DNA from: Methylomonas sp.
GTDB taxonomy: Bacteria; Pseudomonadota; Gammaproteobacteria; Methylococcales; Methylomonadaceae
Assembly: GCA_002928965.1 (NCBI GenBank)
Contig: PERU01000005.1
Coordinates: 1-64,000 of the forward strand
Reading direction: 5' to 3'
DNA: 64,000 bases
A model generated the notes under the pieces. The model saw only the letters and a program-made list of their open reading frames with translations. It was not told the DNA's origin and made no database searches. A program made the translations under genes and the position numbers. Of this stretch, positions 17,044 through 26,606 are shown piece by piece (the stretch's first letter is position 1; every line of letters starts with the position of its first letter).

Positions 17044-17534
17044 CACTTATTGTAGGATTTCGCCAAAAACAACGTCCCCCTTTGAAACAGGGGGATTGCC
17101 GAAATCCAGCTCTCAAGGATGGATTGAATCTTAGGAATGGGCATGAAATAACTTATATAAGTGTTCGGCGTAGGTGGGGATTTATCCGCACAATGCGAAT
17201 GAATTTGCACCTACCGTTGCCGAACTTGTTTCTCTCATATTCCTTACCATCCATGGCGCTGGATGCCCGCTTCCAGGCGGGCATGACGGCAGTTTTTAAA
17301 TATGACAAAGAACTAGATTATTCTTTTTAAAGAGTCGCAAACTGGCAAGACTTCAGGACGACTCTAATTGACTGGGCAGTCATGAAACGAAAGATCTTTG
17401 CAAGAAGTGTCGGCTAGTATCAATAAACAGCCAAATAATTCATGTTTCAGGCCAATAGGCCGTAAACTTTAGTGCCGGTGGATCAATTGTATCGACCGAC
17501 ATGACTCTCTCAATCTTCTCGATGGAGGCTTGCT
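17044..17534. other. Gap with repeat fragments and a possible operator
   Basis: Contains a partial R3 repeat (17055-17098), a hairpin of about 46 bp with GTAGGTG/CACCTAC ends (17170-17215), a dispersed GGCATCC-type repeat near 17252-17290 and the palindrome 17369-17382. No gene is seen. Confidence 0.55.
17369..17382. promoter_or_regulatory. Inverted repeat TGACTG-N2-CAGTCA
   Basis: A 14-bp dyad of the same half-sites as the palindrome at 9711-9728, 153 bp upstream of the DUF5658 gene. Possible binding site for one regulator shared by both places. Confidence 0.4.
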
Positions 17535-18050
17535 ATGGCCGCAGCAAAATTCAGAAAGGCGCAACGCTTGGCGGATAATCGGAATAAATGTCGCGACCCA
17601 ATGACGGCATGGCCTGACCGGCTAAATGATCATTCAAGGCTGAATCGTCACAGGGTTAATTTGTTGGCGTTACCTCAGACGACTCCTTTGGCGCCTTTGC
17701 TTAATTGTTTTTCCGGTTCATTAAGCCAACAACGGTTCGCCTGTAATACGGTGTTGATTGTGTTGTTTGCGCTGCTGCATATTGCCGATGGCTTCATTAC
17801 CTACCTAGGTCTAAGTTTCACGCAGGTAGATGAAGTGAATCCGTTGTTAAATTACGCAGCTGGCATTTTAGGTCTGGGACGTGCGATTGTTTTGCTAAAA
17901 CTGATTATTTTGGGATGTATTGCCGCCATCTTTTTTGACCGCTGCACAATTAAAGGCCGCTGGGCCACGGTAGCCCTGATGTTGGCAGTGGTATTTTACG
18001 GTGGGGTTGTGACTAACAATGTTTTGTTGGTGGTCGGCTGGCCGGCTTGA
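17535..18050 (+). CDS. DUF5658-like membrane protein
   Basis: A 171-aa protein with about 70 polar N-terminal residues, then four hydrophobic helices (about 75-93, 108-128, 130-142, 147-168). HIADGFITYLGL and EVNPLLNY are the hallmark of DUF5658-type small membrane proteins, whose role is unknown. GGAGG lies 6 bases before the ATG, supporting this start despite the long polar leader. Confidence 0.65.
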   Translation: MAAAKFRKAQRLADNRNKCRDPMTAWPDRLNDHSRLNRHRVNLLALPQTTPLAPLLNCFSGSLSQQRFACNTVLIVLFALLHIADGFITYLGLSFTQVDEVNPLLNYAAGILGLGRAIVLLKLIILGCIAAIFFDRCTIKGRWATVALMLAVVFYGGVVTNNVLLVVGWPA

Positions 18051-18053
18051 TGC

Positions 18054-18824
18054 CTATCGATAGCGCGACTTCGGCGGTGCGATTAAAAACAGCACGAGAA
18101 AGCCAATTAAACTCAGCAGTGTCAGCCAGTTAAACAGTTTGGCCAGCTTACGCAGACCGGGATTGGCTTTTTTAACGATGTCAAAGCTATCAATGTAGAT
18201 GGTTTCGCAGGCACCTTGGCCGGTATCTTCACGGGTGGTACTGGTGCCACGGGTGTAACCGATCGAATGATTGACATATTCGGCCAATACGCCTTGCAAA
18301 TGAATCAAATCCCCCGGTTCGGCCTGCATTAACGCTGCTTTAATCGCGTCGTTATGGGTGACCAGATGATTGTTGGCCAGTGCGTTCATTGTGAACTGTG
18401 CTCCAACCTCCTGATTAGGCCAATACGCCCAGCAGGTCCAACTGTCGCTGTTGAACTTCATTTGCCGGTACACGCCGGATTGCACGTTACCGCCCCAAAT
18501 CACGCAAATATCCCGCACATTGATAAAGTCCTGCCAGCGTTTGTGATGCCAGATATTGGTAAAGCCATCCGCGTTGCTGTAACTGACCACCATTCCGTAT
18601 AAATCGTAATCGAACTTGGGTTTGATGGTATAGCTGTGGCCACTGGCTTCGATCAGAAAATCTTCTCTGTCTGTTGCGGATTGTTGTGGCGCTTGCAGCA
18701 AATTATGGTCGTAATAATCGGGCGCAGGCCATTCGTCTTTATGAAAATGTATCCAAGCCGATACGCAGGCGCAGACAATGAACAAGTATTTGCATAGGCT
18801 TTCCAGCATGACAATCGCCGACAC
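18054..18824 (-). CDS. Membrane-anchored conserved hypothetical protein
   Basis: A 256-aa protein with one helix near each end (about residues 9-25 and 232-250) and a soluble, probably extracytoplasmic, beta-rich middle with many Trp and Tyr residues and the segment VVSYSNADGFTNIWHHKRWQDFINVRDICVIWGGN. I cannot assign a function. It starts with GTG: a strong GGAGG is six bases upstream, better than the internal ATG five codons later. The Shine-Dalgarno itself sits at the edge of repeat R3. Converges with the DUF5658 gene, leaving three bases between stops. Confidence 0.7.
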   Translation of the reverse strand: MSAIVMLESLCKYLFIVCACVSAWIHFHKDEWPAPDYYDHNLLQAPQQSATDREDFLIEASGHSYTIKPKFDYDLYGMVVSYSNADGFTNIWHHKRWQDFINVRDICVIWGGNVQSGVYRQMKFNSDSWTCWAYWPNQEVGAQFTMNALANNHLVTHNDAIKAALMQAEPGDLIHLQGVLAEYVNHSIGYTRGTSTTREDTGQGACETIYIDSFDIVKKANPGLRKLAKLFNWLTLLSLIGFLVLFLIAPPKSRYR

Positions 18825-18832
18825 GCAAAACC

Positions 18833-19010
18833 TCCTTAGGATTTGGTTGCAATTAACGTCCAGAAATTCTGGCCTTACCCACTCACGGTCTACTCGCCCT
18901 TGTTTGACAAAGAGGGACCGGGGCGATTCTTCAAATAACTCCCCTCAATCCCCTTTATGCCCTGCGGGTACTTTTTGTAAAGGGGGACGTTATTTTTGGC
19001 GAAATCCTTA
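18833..19010 (-). repeat. Dispersed repeat R3, intact copy
   Basis: About 178 bp, matching 33382-33725 (which carries an extra insert) in opposite orientation and, in part, 17055-17098. Its ends read AAGGATTTCGCCAAAAATAA and CAAATCCTAAGG. No coding capacity. Confidence 0.65.
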
Positions 19011-19026
19011 ATACATAAAGCGCCGA

Positions 19027-19860
19027 TCAAACCGAGATTGGCGCCTTGATGGCTGGGTGGGCTTGATAGTCCACTATTTCAAAATCGTCGTATCTGTACT
19101 CAAAAATCGAAGCTGGCTTACGTTTCAGCAGTAACTTTGGCAGGGCATACGGTTGCCGGCTTAATTGCAGCTTGGCTTGCTCCAGATGATTCAAGTATAA
19201 ATGCACATCGCCACCTGTCCAGACAAAATCCCCCACTTGCAAATCGCATTGTTGGGCCAGCATATGCGTGAGCAGCGCGTAACTGGCAATGTTGAACGGC
19301 AGCCCCAGAAAAGTATCGCAGCTGCGTTGATAAAGCTGACAGGATAATTTGCCGTCTGCGACATAAAACTGAAATAAGGCATGACAAGCCGCCAAAGCCA
19401 TCTTGCCCTGAGCGACATTCTGCTGCGGCGATAACGATTCGTCCGGTAAATCCGCCACGTTCCAGGCCGATACCAGCATGCGGCGACTGTTGGGGGTACA
19501 TTTGATCTGTTCGACGATCTGGGCAATTTGATCGATGGTTTCGCCGTTGGCTGTTGGCCAATTGCGCCACTGCGCCCCGTAGACCGGACCAAGATCGCCC
19601 TGCGCATCGGCCCATTCATCCCAAATGCTAACGCCGTTGGCTTTCAGATAGCCAATGTTGGTATCGCCCTGCAAAAACCACAGTAATTCATGGATGATGG
19701 ATTTGATATGGACTTTTTTGGTGGTCACCAGTGGAAAGCCATCGGCCAGATTAAAACGCATCTGATGACCAAAAATGGATAACGTGCCGCTACCGGTGCG
19801 GTCGCCTTTTTGATGACCGTGATCAAGAATGGTTTGCACTAAATCCAGATACTGCTGCAT
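19027..19860 (-). CDS. thyA: Thymidylate synthase
   Basis: Converts dUMP and methylene-tetrahydrofolate to dTMP and dihydrofolate in the cytoplasm. Seen: the N-terminal DRTGSGT loop (residues 20-26), [28 protein letters not shown]126-127 and the catalytic C159 in [10 protein letters not shown]. At 277 aa it is about 13 longer than the E. coli enzyme, mainly from an insertion just before the catalytic cysteine (around [12 protein letters not shown]). The usual proline next to the catalytic cysteine is alanine here. Confidence 0.96.
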   Translation of the reverse strand: MQQYLDLVQTILDHGHQKGDRTGSGTLSIFGHQMRFNLADGFPLVTTKKVHIKSIIHELLWFLQGDTNIGYLKANGVSIWDEWADAQGDLGPVYGAQWRNWPTANGETIDQIAQIVEQIKCTPNSRRMLVSAWNVADLPDESLSPQQNVAQGKMALAACHALFQFYVADGKLSCQLYQRSCDTFLGLPFNIASYALLTHMLAQQCDLQVGDFVWTGGDVHLYLNHLEQAKLQLSRQPYALPKLLLKRKPASIFEYRYDDFEIVDYQAHPAIKAPISV

Positions 19861-19929
19861 GAGGGTTTTATCGATTATTGAACAAGAAAGCCGCTTCAGA
19901 CGGAAATTGACAACGAAATGATTGGCGGC

Positions 19930-20484
19930 TTACCACATCAAATCATCAGGAATTTCAAAAGCGGCGTAAGGATCATCTTCGGCAGCTACATCCTGAGTGG
20001 CTTGATTAAGCACAATCACGCTGCCCGCATCGCGGTCCTGAATCTTGCGGGCAATTTCTGCAGGCACGATTTCGAAGCCTTGTTCCAGCTTGATGATCCC
20101 TGCGCGGCCATTGATCAGCGCTTCGCGCACTTTGTCCGACACATACAGGGCTTTGACCTTGTTCTCATGATTGAATTGGTAAGCCAACCCATTATTGTCC
20201 TGGGCAATCCGGTTCAACAGGGTGATTTGTTTGATTTGTGCTGCCAACGCCTTTTGGTCTTCCGCCAGTTTGCGTTGACGGTTTAATTCCCGGTCACGCT
20301 CGATTTGCAGTTGGCGGGTTTGCTCGGCACCAAGTTTGATGTCATCGACGATTTCTACCCCGTTGTTACGCTGCAGTTTGTCCTGTTTGCGTTTTTCGGC
20401 TTTGACCTGTTTGACTTTGGCATCGCTGGTCAGGCCGGATTTCAACAATTGGGCTTGCAATGGATTGAGTTGCGGTTTTTTCAT
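19930..20484 (-). CDS. DUF2058 family protein (YaiL-like)
   Basis: A 184-aa cytoplasmic protein of the DUF2058 family. The N-terminus (PLQAQLLKSGL) is typical, followed by a highly charged coiled-coil (about 20-85) and a small C-terminal domain. YaiL-type proteins are described as nucleic-acid-associated, with unclear function. The start lies just after the Uma2 gene stop (4-base gap), so the two probably share a transcript. Confidence 0.85.
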   Translation of the reverse strand: MKKPQLNPLQAQLLKSGLTSDAKVKQVKAEKRKQDKLQRNNGVEIVDDIKLGAEQTRQLQIERDRELNRQRKLAEDQKALAAQIKQITLLNRIAQDNNGLAYQFNHENKVKALYVSDKVREALINGRAGIIKLEQGFEIVPAEIARKIQDRDAGSVIVLNQATQDVAAEDDPYAAFEIPDDLMW

Positions 20485-20488
20485 GGCG

Positions 20489-21079
20489 TCATTCTTCGTT
20501 AATCAAATAGGGCGTCATGGCTTCCCAGTCTATACTGACGCCGGGCAATACCGTTACCGGCGTACTACCTTCCAGTTTAAAAATATCCGGCTTGCCGTAT
20601 TCACCGTTTTGCAGCTGATACACGGTCAGGATACGATCAGTCGGATGTACCAGCCAGTATTCCAGAACGCCGTGGCGTTCGTAAATTCGGCGCTTTTCGA
20701 TCTGGTCGCGACTGGCGGAGGAAGGTGATAGAACCTCTACTACCCAGTCTGGGGCGCCGCGCACACCGCGTCTATCCAGTTTATTTGGGTCGCAGACGAC
20801 TAATACGTCCGGTTGCACCACTACATCCGTGTTTTCGTCAGCTTCATCGTGACGAGGTAAACGTACGTCCAATGGGGCAATCATGGCCCGGCAAGGTTTT
20901 CCTCGTAATGCTTGTTTAGCTTGAAAAAAAATCTCCCCAGCAACATCCTGATGCGCCAGTATCGGTGCCGGCGACATCATATACACCACACCATCGATCA
21001 ATTCGCAGCGCACGTCATCAGGCCAGCTTAAATAGTCGCGATAGGTGTAATGCTTGTCTTTTTCTAAGGCAAAAGCCAT
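20489..21079 (-). CDS. Uma2 family (DUF820) nuclease-like protein
   Basis: A 196-aa protein of the Uma2 family, which has the restriction-endonuclease (PD-(D/E)xK) fold. Seen: ELIDGVVYMMSPAP near the start, VVVQPDVLVV and PDWVVEVLSPSSASRD carrying the acidic active-site positions, and YERHGVLEYWLVHP. The family is common as scattered copies and its role is not established. It leads the pair with the DUF2058 gene. Confidence 0.88.
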   Translation of the reverse strand: MAFALEKDKHYTYRDYLSWPDDVRCELIDGVVYMMSPAPILAHQDVAGEIFFQAKQALRGKPCRAMIAPLDVRLPRHDEADENTDVVVQPDVLVVCDPNKLDRRGVRGAPDWVVEVLSPSSASRDQIEKRRIYERHGVLEYWLVHPTDRILTVYQLQNGEYGKPDIFKLEGSTPVTVLPGVSIDWEAMTPYLINEE

Positions 21080-21129
21080 GGCGCAGCCTCCGGGGTTATT
21101 GGTATTGCAGATGGCATATCATAAGGCAA

Positions 21130-22350
21130 TCAATGACCTAATTGTTTGCCACTTGCATATTTTTGCCACCAGTTCAAAGGCCGGGTGACCGGCGCAGGAC
21201 ATCGGTCGTAACCTTGATATTCAACACCTCGGAATACCTCATTGCGTAGCCATTGATAAGCCGCAGGCGCGCTTTGTTGCAGGCGTTCGGGGATCAAGAT
21301 GTATTGCGCTACCAGTTCGGCCAGCTTTTCCTGCACATTGCCGTCATAACGGCCATCATTGACTTCGTGCAAATATTCAAAGGCTTCAAACCATTTGGAG
21401 GGCCACAACGATAGCTTGGCATCGGCGATGATGTGCATGATGTGCTGATCATTGGACAGCTTGTGGTACTTGTAAAAAAAGTACAGATCGTCCGTTCCAT
21501 TCCAAAAATGGAAATTGTCGATGGTGTGGGCAAATTCATGCACCACGATGGGCAAACGAAAATCCACCAGATATTCCACGTCAATATCACGATAAATGGC
21601 GCCTTCCTTGCCCTTGTCGAATTCCTTGACGGTAAACACAATCAGATTTTGCCCACTGAACACCTGTGCCACGGTCTGCGAACGAAAGCCCACGCCCGGC
21701 ACCAGCGTTAAGGGATGGGTATGGTCTTCCCAGATGCTGGTTTTATAATCGTCCTGAAACGCATCACGAATCAGCGCTTGCATCGCGGTGGGTTTGTTGG
21801 CGATTTCCTGGTCCAGTTTCTCGACCGGCTTGGCCTTGCTGATGCTTTGCCGCAAGAACGCCGGCATTTTGCGGATGGCTTTTTCAAACAAGCGTAAATG
21901 ATCTGCCTCGAAACGTTTGACCTGATACTGGTAGTCTTCGCTGTGTTTGATGACAGTCTTGGTGTCATAAAACAGTGCCAAAGCCCTCCAGGCAGCTTCT
22001 TTGTCACCCCAGTATTTTTCCAGTACACATAAATCGACTGAAGTGGTTTGTTCACAGTCTTGCCGATAATCGGCCAAATCCTCCAGATGCTCGGCGTTGC
22101 TATGATCCGTCAGCACCGCCACAGCCTGCTGACGTAGATTGGGGTGTTTGTTTTCGTAAAACTGGATAATGTCGGCCAGTTGCGAGGTTGGGGTGAATTG
22201 CTGTTCGCTGGTGGCGCACAGCAGTTCATTGGATTGCGATAGCGTGAAAAAGCGGTTTTGGAATAGCGGCTCAATGCCGCTGGCTGAAGTAAACGCCGGT
22301 AGACCTACAATCAGCAGGCCGGTCACTAACTGCTGATACAACCAGTTCAA
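21130..22350 (-). CDS. Exported putative zinc metallopeptidase
   Basis: A 406-aa exported protein. The N-terminus is a signal peptide (about 1-24, ending SASG). HEFAH at residues 271-275 is a zinc-binding HExxH site, followed by TIDNFHFWN; this resembles the gluzincin/anthrax-lethal-factor-like group, but the family is not certain. The start codon is TTG, three bases after the bamD stop, so translation is likely coupled to bamD. No ATG gives a usable signal peptide. Possible role in envelope protein turnover is inference from the neighbour. Confidence 0.7.
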   Translation of the reverse strand: MNWLYQQLVTGLLIVGLPAFTSASGIEPLFQNRFFTLSQSNELLCATSEQQFTPTSQLADIIQFYENKHPNLRQQAVAVLTDHSNAEHLEDLADYRQDCEQTTSVDLCVLEKYWGDKEAAWRALALFYDTKTVIKHSEDYQYQVKRFEADHLRLFEKAIRKMPAFLRQSISKAKPVEKLDQEIANKPTAMQALIRDAFQDDYKTSIWEDHTHPLTLVPGVGFRSQTVAQVFSGQNLIVFTVKEFDKGKEGAIYRDIDVEYLVDFRLPIVVHEFAHTIDNFHFWNGTDDLYFFYKYHKLSNDQHIMHIIADAKLSLWPSKWFEAFEYLHEVNDGRYDGNVQEKLAELVAQYILIPERLQQSAPAAYQWLRNEVFRGVEYQGYDRCPAPVTRPLNWWQKYASGKQLGH

Positions 22351-22353
22351 TAG

Positions 22354-23208
22354 TTATTTATCCATGCCGATCGCATCCCAGGTTTCTTCGATCATGGTTT
22401 TTTCTTTGTAATCAGCTACCGGGATGCCGTTGGGATAATTCAGTTTAAATACACGTTCAGCATCGGCAGCTAGATCATCCATACCCAGTTGTCGATAAGC
22501 ATCCTGCATGATTTGCAGCGCATGCGGCACTGCCGGGGTGCGTTGAAATTCCTTGATGATGTTATTGCAACGATTCACGGCTGCCACATAGGCTTTGCGG
22601 CGCAAGTAAAAATCAGCCACATGCACTTCATACATCGCTAAATTGTTGCGCAAGGCCACCATTCGCAGTCTCGCGTCGGGCACGTATTTGCTTTGCGGAA
22701 AACGTTGCACCAATTCCTGGAAATTATCATAAGAATCTTTGGCGTTACCGGGATCGCGTTGTGACGAGTCGGTCGGCAAAAAACGATCGATAAAGCCGAT
22801 ACCGCGGTTGTAATTGACCAAACCTCTTAAATAATAGGCGTAATCAACATTGGGGTTTCTGGGGTGAACCTTGATAAAACGGTCGATAGCCGCCAGCGCT
22901 GCTTCCGGGTCATCGTTTTTGTAATAGGCATACGCCACATTTAACTGCGCTTGGGCAGCATAATCACCAAACGGATAGCGAGCTTCCAGAGCTTCATAGA
23001 GAGTGATGGCTTTCTGGTAATTCTTGTTTTCCAACGCTTCTTTTGCCTGTTGGTGAAACTTGGCGTCGTCCCAACCTATATATTCGTCTTCTTTGGCAGA
23101 AGTGTCGTCTTTGCCACCCAAACTGCTCAGCGCATTTAAGGCTTCGCAACCTTGCAGGGTGATGGCCAAACTGGCAATAAAAAGAGTTTTTACTAAAAGT
23201 AATCGCAT
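22354..23208 (-). CDS. bamD: Outer-membrane assembly lipoprotein BamD
   Basis: An essential lipoprotein of the BAM complex that inserts beta-barrel proteins into the outer membrane. Signal peptide with lipobox LQGC (C21). Five TPR-like helix pairs follow, including YEALEARYPFGDYAAQAQLNVAYAYYK and RFPQSKYVPDARLRM. The length, 284 aa, is longer than E. coli BamD (245), with extra residues after the lipobox and at the C-terminus. Divergent from rluD, as in many proteobacteria. Confidence 0.95.
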   Translation of the reverse strand: MRLLLVKTLFIASLAITLQGCEALNALSSLGGKDDTSAKEDEYIGWDDAKFHQQAKEALENKNYQKAITLYEALEARYPFGDYAAQAQLNVAYAYYKNDDPEAALAAIDRFIKVHPRNPNVDYAYYLRGLVNYNRGIGFIDRFLPTDSSQRDPGNAKDSYDNFQELVQRFPQSKYVPDARLRMVALRNNLAMYEVHVADFYLRRKAYVAAVNRCNNIIKEFQRTPAVPHALQIMQDAYRQLGMDDLAADAERVFKLNYPNGIPVADYKEKTMIEETWDAIGMDK

Positions 23209-23291
23209 AGAAAAGACAACACGTTGTAATATTGTGGGTTTTTTGCGGCTGAAGGCAACACCAAAGCCGCGAGTATATCTTAAAAACGACT

Positions 23292-24242
23292 ATGACGATA
23301 TTAACCGCAAGGGTTCCCGAAGAACTGGCAGGCATGCGCCTGGATCAGTGTCTGGCGGAAATATTTCCCGACTATTCCCGCAGCAAACTGCAAATCTGGC
23401 TCAAGGATGGTCGTGTTTTGGTGGATGGCGAGCAACGCAAGGGCCGTGAAAAGCTGGATGGTGGCGAGGAAATCGAACTGGATGCCGAAGCCGAACAGGT
23501 AGTGGAATACGATGCGGAAGACATTCCCCTGGATATAGTTTACGAAGATGATTCCATTTTGATTGTCAATAAACCGGCTGGCTTGGTGGTGCACCCGGCG
23601 GTAGGCAACTGGACCGGTACTTTGGTGAATGCCCTGCTGAATCATGTGCCCAGCCTGGATACTCTGCCCCGCGCCGGTATCGTGCATCGCATCGACAAAG
23701 ACACCAGCGGCTTGTTGATGGTAGCCAAAACCCTGCAAGCTCATAACAGCTTGGTCGAGCAATTACAGGGACGCAGCATACACCGCGAATACTTAGCACT
23801 GGTAAAAGGCTGGATGACTGCCGGTGGCACAGTCGATCAACCTATCGGTCGGCATCCGGTGGATCGCAAACGCAATGCAGTGCGTCGAGATGGTAAAGAA
23901 GCGGTGACGCATTACCGACTGGAACAACGTTTCAAACGCCATACGCTGATTAGAGTCAAGCTGGAAACCGGGCGCACGCATCAGATTCGCGTGCACATGT
24001 CGCATATCAATTACCCTTTAGTCGGCGATCAAACCTACGGCGGCCGCTTTCAAATGCCAGCCGAATGTAATCCGGCGCTAGCCGATGCCTTGCGAAACTT
24101 TAAACGTCAGGCACTGCATGCCACCAAACTGGGATTGGATCATCCGGACACCGACGACTATATGGAATGGGAACTCCCCATGCCTGAAGACATGCAAAAT
24201 CTGATCAAACTACTGACAAAAAATGAACTGGATCAAGCCTGA
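23292..24242 (+). CDS. rluD: 23S rRNA pseudouridine synthase RluD
   Basis: Makes pseudouridines 1911, 1915 and 1917 of 23S rRNA in E. coli. N-terminal S4 RNA-binding domain (residues 1-75), then the RluA-type catalytic domain with the signature HRIDKDTSGLLMVAKT, whose Asp is the catalytic residue, and LETGRTHQIRVH. 316 aa, normal. Its end overlaps pgeF by 20 bases, a widely conserved pairing. Confidence 0.95.
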   Translation: MTILTARVPEELAGMRLDQCLAEIFPDYSRSKLQIWLKDGRVLVDGEQRKGREKLDGGEEIELDAEAEQVVEYDAEDIPLDIVYEDDSILIVNKPAGLVVHPAVGNWTGTLVNALLNHVPSLDTLPRAGIVHRIDKDTSGLLMVAKTLQAHNSLVEQLQGRSIHREYLALVKGWMTAGGTVDQPIGRHPVDRKRNAVRRDGKEAVTHYRLEQRFKRHTLIRVKLETGRTHQIRVHMSHINYPLVGDQTYGGRFQMPAECNPALADALRNFKRQALHATKLGLDHPDTDDYMEWELPMPEDMQNLIKLLTKNELDQA

Positions 24243-24954
24243 TTGGCCGTTGCCATCGCATGTACATGCGGCGACTACGTTGCGTAGCGGCGGTACCAGT
24301 GTCGGTGGCTATGCCAGTCTGAATCCAGCCAGCCATGTCAACGATGATCCGCAGCATGTCTTGGTCAATCGGCAAATAATCAAACAGATGCTGAATTTAC
24401 CGTCTGAGCCAGTCTGGTTACAACAAGTGCATGGTATTCAGGTAGTTAAGGCAGACCAGGTTGTTGATGTGCCAGAGGCGGATGCCAGCTTTACAGATCA
24501 AGCGGGTGTCGTTTGTGCGGTGATGACCGCTGATTGTTTACCGGTGTTATTTTGTGGCGATAACGGCGAGGTGGTGGCAGCAAGTCATGCAGGTTGGCGC
24601 GGTTTGCAAGCTGGTATCATCAAGCAAACCTTGGCCGTCATGCATTGCAAACAAGTCTCGGTTTGGCTTGGGCCAGCCATTGGACCAGACAATTTTGAAG
24701 TCGGGGACGACGTCTTAAACGCATTTATCACCCAGAACTCTAAAGCCGAGCAAGCCTTTAAGGCCAATTCCCCTGGCAAATGGCTGGCAAACATCTACCA
24801 ACTGGCTCGCTTGCAACTGACCGAGCTAGGCATCGACCAAATTTTTGGCGGCGAGTATTGCACCTTCGTCGACCCGCAACGCTTTTATTCTTACCGCCGT
24901 GATGGCACCACCAGCGGGCGAATGGCCAGTTTGATCTGGAGAGACGAATTTTGA
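24223..24954 (+). CDS. pgeF: Purine nucleoside phosphorylase / laccase-domain protein PgeF (YfiH)
   Basis: A 243-aa multicopper-oxidase-like-fold protein. Family members act as purine nucleoside phosphorylase/adenosine deaminase or in peptidoglycan editing. Seen: QQVHGIQVV, ADCLPVLFCG, ASHAGWRGLQAGI and YCTFVDPQRFYSYRRDG, containing the His/Cys metal ligands. Starts inside the rluD 3' end and its stop overlaps the ZIP gene start. Confidence 0.92.
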   Translation: MNWIKPDWPLPSHVHAATTLRSGGTSVGGYASLNPASHVNDDPQHVLVNRQIIKQMLNLPSEPVWLQQVHGIQVVKADQVVDVPEADASFTDQAGVVCAVMTADCLPVLFCGDNGEVVAASHAGWRGLQAGIIKQTLAVMHCKQVSVWLGPAIGPDNFEVGDDVLNAFITQNSKAEQAFKANSPGKWLANIYQLARLQLTELGIDQIFGGEYCTFVDPQRFYSYRRDGTTSGRMASLIWRDEF

Positions 24955-25778
24955 GCACCTTGCTATTGATTGTCATCTTCACAGCCATCGGCGGCGTGCT
25001 TAGCGTCATGGCGGCAGCGGTGTTTTTATTACTGCCGGAACGCCAGCGTCAGCTAGTGCTGCCGCACGGTATCAGTTTTGCGATTGGCGCGTTGCTGACC
25101 GGAGCGTTTTGCGGCTTGATTCCGCACGCGTTTGAACAAGTCGCCCCGCATGATATATCCAAACTATCGAGTACCCTCTTGGTAGGCATCTTGTTGTTTT
25201 TCATCTTGGAAAAACTATTGGTATGGCGGCATTGCCATTCTCATGCCTGCGCGGCTCATGGTGAAGATTCCCACGACCATCATCATGCCCATAGCCATCA
25301 AACCAATGACAACAGTCGCAGAGTGGCCGGCATGTTTATTATTCTGGGCGATAGTATTCATAATTTTGTGGATGGCGTATTGATTGGTGCGGCGTTTTTG
25401 ACCGATCCGCAATTGGGTATGGTCACCAGTCTGGCGGTAGCCGCTCACGAAATTCCGCAGGAAGTCGGCGATTTTGCCATTCTGCTGCATAGCGGCTACA
25501 CCCGTGGCAAGGCCTTGTTTTATAACGTGCTGGCCAGTTTGACTACGGTGATTGGTGGTGTGCTGGCGTATTTCAGCCTGGGTGACCTGCACCATATCTT
25601 GCCGTACTTTTTGACGCTGGCAGCATCCAGTTTTATTTACATCGCTGTAGCCGATTTGATTCCCTCGCTACATCAAAAAACTGACAGTAAAACATCACTA
25701 CAACAAATTGGATTTATTCTGGCAGGGGTGGTGTTGATTTTGGTAATGCAAGGTATTGCGCATCAGTTTGAGGGGTGA
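24951..25778 (+). CDS. ZIP family metal transporter
   Basis: A 275-aa inner-membrane transporter of the ZIP family, likely moving zinc or a related divalent ion. About eight helices. A histidine-rich cytoplasmic loop lies at about residues 93-121 (HCHSHAC... DHHHAHSH). Helix motifs HNFVDGVLIGA and HEIPQEVGDFAILL carry the expected metal ligands. It begins at TTG overlapping the pgeF stop (TTGA), with GGAG about 9 bases upstream, so it is translationally coupled. Confidence 0.92.
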   Translation: MSTLLLIVIFTAIGGVLSVMAAAVFLLLPERQRQLVLPHGISFAIGALLTGAFCGLIPHAFEQVAPHDISKLSSTLLVGILLFFILEKLLVWRHCHSHACAAHGEDSHDHHHAHSHQTNDNSRRVAGMFIILGDSIHNFVDGVLIGAAFLTDPQLGMVTSLAVAAHEIPQEVGDFAILLHSGYTRGKALFYNVLASLTTVIGGVLAYFSLGDLHHILPYFLTLAASSFIYIAVADLIPSLHQKTDSKTSLQQIGFILAGVVLILVMQGIAHQFEG

Positions 25779-25810
25779 TGATCCTTTAACCCCAATCCTG
25801 ATAAACAATA

Positions 25811-25844
25811 AAAAAGGCGCATTGAACAATCAATGCGCCTTTTT
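25811..25844. terminator. Bidirectional terminator between ZIP and peroxiredoxin genes
   Basis: Perfect 14-bp stem 25811-25824 with 25831-25844 and a 6-base loop. A run of A on one side and T on the other lets it stop transcription from both converging genes. Confidence 0.9.
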
Positions 25845-25866
25845 CGTGTCTAACGACAGCTAGAAA

Positions 25867-26469
25867 TTACAGCTTGTCAGCATTTTTGCTCAAGTATTCC
25901 GCAACACCTGCTGGGCTGGCGTTCATGCCGGAATCGCCTTTATTCCAGCCAGCCGGGCACACTTCGCCATGCTCTTCGTGGAATTGCAGTGCGTCGATCA
26001 TACGCAGCATTTCGTCAATGTTGCGACCCAGTGGTAAATCGTTAACCACTTGGTGACGGACCATACCGTTTTTGTCGATCAGGAAACTACCGCGGAAAGC
26101 CACGCCTATAGAATGTTCAACGTCGTAGTCTTTGCAAATGCTGTGAGTAATATCAGCCGCCAGAGTGTAACGGACTGGGCCGATACCGCCTTGATTGACT
26201 GGGGTATTACGCCATGCATTGTGGGTGAAGTGTGAGTCGATGGAAACGCCCACCACTTCAACGCCGCGGCTTTTGAATTCGTCGATACGGTGGTCGAATG
26301 CGATCAATTCACTGGGGCAGACGAAGGTAAAATCCAGCGGATAGAAGAAAACTACAGCATATTTGCCGCGAGTAGCTTCGGAAAAACTGAATGCATCAAC
26401 GATCTGTCCATCGGCCAAAACCGCTGGAACTGTAAAATCAGGTGCTTGCTTGCCTACTAAAACGCTCAT
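25867..26469 (-). CDS. Typical 2-Cys peroxiredoxin (AhpC/Prx1 type)
   Basis: A 200-aa cytoplasmic peroxidase reducing hydrogen peroxide and organic or peroxynitrite peroxides with thioredoxin-type donors. Peroxidatic C51 in FFYPLDFTFVCPSE and resolving C171 in GEVCPAGW. GGIGPVRYTL and the C-terminal extension place it with the Prx1/AhpC subgroup that forms decamers. AGAA(A) precedes the start. Monocistronic, ending at a shared terminator. Confidence 0.95.
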   Translation of the reverse strand: MSVLVGKQAPDFTVPAVLADGQIVDAFSFSEATRGKYAVVFFYPLDFTFVCPSELIAFDHRIDEFKSRGVEVVGVSIDSHFTHNAWRNTPVNQGGIGPVRYTLAADITHSICKDYDVEHSIGVAFRGSFLIDKNGMVRHQVVNDLPLGRNIDEMLRMIDALQFHEEHGEVCPAGWNKGDSGMNASPAGVAEYLSKNADKL

Positions 26470-26606
26470 TGATTTTTCTCCATATTTATTTGTAAAACAA
26501 AAGGTTATGAGGGTGCTTCCGCCTATTAAATAGGGCTGGCAAGCATTCTACACTAAATTACTAGGGATTTGCGAAACCCCCATTGCAAAATAAACTTGCG
26601 CAACTG

